From: Anopheles merus
Lineage: Eukaryota > Arthropoda > Insecta > Diptera > Culicidae
Reading direction: 5' to 3'
NCBI RefSeq assembly: GCF_017562075.2
Contig: NC_054082.1
Span: 45,033,832-45,097,831 of the forward strand
DNA length: 64,000 bases
Shown: positions 61,715-64,000 of the stretch, in pieces
How positions within the stretch are numbered: position 1 is the first letter of the stretch
Layout: each line of letters starts with the position of its first letter
Program-made: the position numbers and the translations under genes
Notes under the pieces: model-generated
The model's database searches: none
Seen by the model: only the letters and a program-made list of their open reading frames with translations
Told to the model about the DNA's origin: nothing

Positions 61715-64000
61715 TGATTCGCTGGTTCATGCTTCCGAATTAATACGGCACGGGCAAGGCAGGACGGTTTGCGGACGAGTTTTCGCCCGCGGATCTCCCG
61801 GTCGATGGCTGTGTGTTTACCCGCTGTCGTCGCCATCGTGGAGCCACCGCCGGGCAGTAGTAGTAGTAGAAGTAGCAGTCCCCAAAACAAAAACAAACGA
61901 AACGTCAAAAGTCAATGGCCACCGGGCGGCGTCCCATTGCCATTCGGTTGCCCCGCCGTCGTCGATACGAGTCGATCATGAGTCGTCGTATTCTGTTTTA
62001 GCCATATCCTTCCCCGATCGGCAGCTAGAGCAGTGCGGCAATGCTGACGACGGACTGCTGCAACGGCGGTCCTTCTTTTTCGGGTATCCTTTTCGCGGCG
62101 CGGCCCATCGGTATGCAAATGACACGCGCGCTCGCGCAGCTGGGCTTGGTTTTGGTCGATCGGACGTGACCGTGATGACTCATGGAAGCACAGTGGGTAA
62201 CCTATGACTGTCGGGCTCAACTGTCGGCGTACGCGCTGCTGCGAATAGTTTATACCGCGTACCGTGAACTGACCTGCCCGAAGGTCTGTGGCGTCGATGC
62301 GTAATAGCGGCAATGGACAAACGGCAAGCAAAAGGCGGGCAGGCTGCGATCGATATTACCGCTAATTATGGGCATAGGTAATCGCTTTCAAACGAAGTGC
62401 CCTTACCTATTAATTATCCTGCACAAGGCACGTGTACTTTTGTGTGTGTGAGTATATTTAAGCTCTCATAGTGATATGCTCAGCCCAGGATGATATATTT
62501 TGAGCGAAATTGTCACCCGATCAGCGCGGTGGAAGCATTGTGCTTAAAATTGTTTGAAAAAGGAACGACATTTTGTTTTGAAAATTCCAAAGGCTCCCAT
62601 CCCGTGCTTTGCCTTTTGTGGAAAAAATAATAAAATACATCATTTCATAACGAATACACGTACACAAGCAGTGACTAATTAAAAGACTTGGGAAGGGACA
62701 GCTAAAAAAAAAACAACAATTTCTTGCCGTTTGCTGTCCCATCTTTGCATCACACTTCCCTATTGCTACAATGTAGTACGTAATTTGTATTTTAACTGCC
62801 CAAACATGCACAAGAAGCAAATAAATGCTAAAGTTGCTGCACTGCCCATTGACACGCTTTTCATGCGGCGCTCCATTCCATCGTGCCTCGCACCAAAAGC
62901 GGGAGAGCGTCGCGAGGTCCACAGCATAAATCGTTGACCACAGCCAAATAAAAGCAAAACCGTAACGTAAGCGAACAATGGTGGTAAAGTAAGTAAGTGT
63001 TCTTCTTACCTCTCTCTCTCTCCTCTCTCGCTCTCATCTCTTCGATGACTTTCTTGTCCAAGAATACAAGATTGCTCTTACCCCGAAAACGAGCAAACAA
63101 AACCAAACTTGCTTCCCACAGGCAGAGGACACTGTTCGAGGTCTGTCGTTGTCGGATGTAACTGTGTCTCCTCACAGCCCTTCGATACGGACACCCCACT
63201 CCACCCCGACGGTGAGAATACCCTGGCACACGGGTTTAACCTCCTCACACAGTAAAACATGACACAGCGAGGGGTCAATTGACCGAACATCGACCGATCG
63301 ATATGGCATTCCGAAGGTTGCAGCCGAGATTAATAATACCTCTTCCCATGTCTCTCCTTCGACGACTTGACCGGAGAGCGTGTATTACACCACCGTGTCC
63401 ATAAACCGTGTAAGCATGATCGCACGAGTGCAGGCATGATCACCAGTAATATATATACATACATGCACAATCCATATATGCCTGCTAGGTATCGTCTTCT
63501 TCGGATGGTGACCCGAATGGCACCTAGCAGAATGACCGAAACCATGACTGACTCAAGAAGTTCAATACTCACTCGGAAGTGTGATTGAAAGGGAGAGGGA
63601 GGGGGTGTAAGATTGTGTGTGCTTTTTTAAAGATAAGATTTGATTCCTTGGTACAGCATCTTCTCACCTTCCGGTGTGATGATTTGCACGCTTTATGACA
63701 CATGACAAATGGCAGCAACGACCCTTGACACCACACGACACTAACAGCCACATACATTCGCACGCGAAGTATTGTATCGAATGGACGGAAATTCATAACC
63801 GATAAATATTGTGATAAATCCCCACATACTCCTCCTCAAAAGGCCTCTCTTCATTGACGGAAGTTCAGTAATGGGATTGGGCATGGGAGCCGGAATGTGG
63901 AGGAAGTTATAAGGAAGCAATGTGGTGTCCTCGGGAAAGTTTTAGGAAATCGTATGTATATGAGCTTTGCCTCAACTTCCTATTGGAATGTGAACCTTCG

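Larger units (their letters stand above)
40791..64000. other. 23 kb upstream of pigs with no established gene
   Basis: No multi-exon protein could be built on either strand. The interval mixes AT-rich stretches (44280-44600, 45840-46250, 55460-56040, 57940-59200) with GC-richer blocks (43400-44160, 48600-49500, 59420-60480, 61140-62330) that resemble promoter or leader sequence. It holds many CA, GT, CT and GA microsatellites and a hAT-like element. The likeliest content is pigs upstream leader exons and regulatory DNA, perhaps with the start of another gene beyond the right edge. Confidence 0.5.

Noticed and set aside
61174..61908. 244-codon minus-strand ORF with a hydrophobic start
   Set aside because: It depends on the GA microsatellite (Ser/Leu repeat) and a CTG run; a 96-codon shifted frame overlaps it and no domain is visible.

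Overview
This window reads as a dipteran insect nuclear genome, most likely an anopheline mosquito. The evidence is a Sex-lethal orthologue with the dipteran N-terminal motif, short GT-AG introns (about 75-100 nt) next to very long ones, GC-rich coding exons in AT-rich flanks, and many CA, CT and GA microsatellites. The species call is an inference. No prokaryotic features, CRISPR arrays, or convincing rRNA or tRNA genes were seen.

Four protein-coding genes can be assembled exon by exon. (1) 76-2036, plus: a seven-exon leprecan-family ER protein (CRTAP/SC65 type) with a signal peptide, four CxxxC motifs and a C-terminal HDEL. (2) 11928-14814, minus: Sex-lethal (Sxl), four coding exons, two RRMs. 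Its first coding exon carries the conserved GMSHSLPSGM motif, which would be missed if the start were taken from the long open frame at 13839. (3) 17946-18513, plus: a four-exon complex I accessory subunit NDUFA7 (B14.5a). (4) 21311-40755, minus: a nine-coding-exon GAS2-like actin/microtubule cross-linker (pickled eggs, pigs) with CH and GAR domains and two SxIP motifs; its first coding intron is about 10 kb.

Genes 1 and 2 are convergent across a gene-free AT-rich gap of about 10 kb that may hold a long Sxl 3'UTR. Genes 2 and 3 are divergent across about 3.1 kb. Genes 3 and 4 are convergent. The last 23 kb (40756-64000) has no gene I can establish; it probably holds pigs leader exons and regulatory DNA, a hAT-like element with an 8-bp target duplication, and many simple repeats. 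Inside the large pigs intron, one TA-flanked MITE is inserted in another. The genes share no pathway: they act in ER collagen-type processing, RNA splicing/translation control, respiration and the cytoskeleton.

The most interesting leads are around Sxl: the conserved first exon, a 227-nt AG-free tract just upstream of a tandem TAGTAG, and the absence of long U-runs in the intron where Drosophila places its male exon. I found nothing that amounts to a wholly new system. Exon boundaries were read by hand from splice-site and frame consistency and have not been checked against transcripts.
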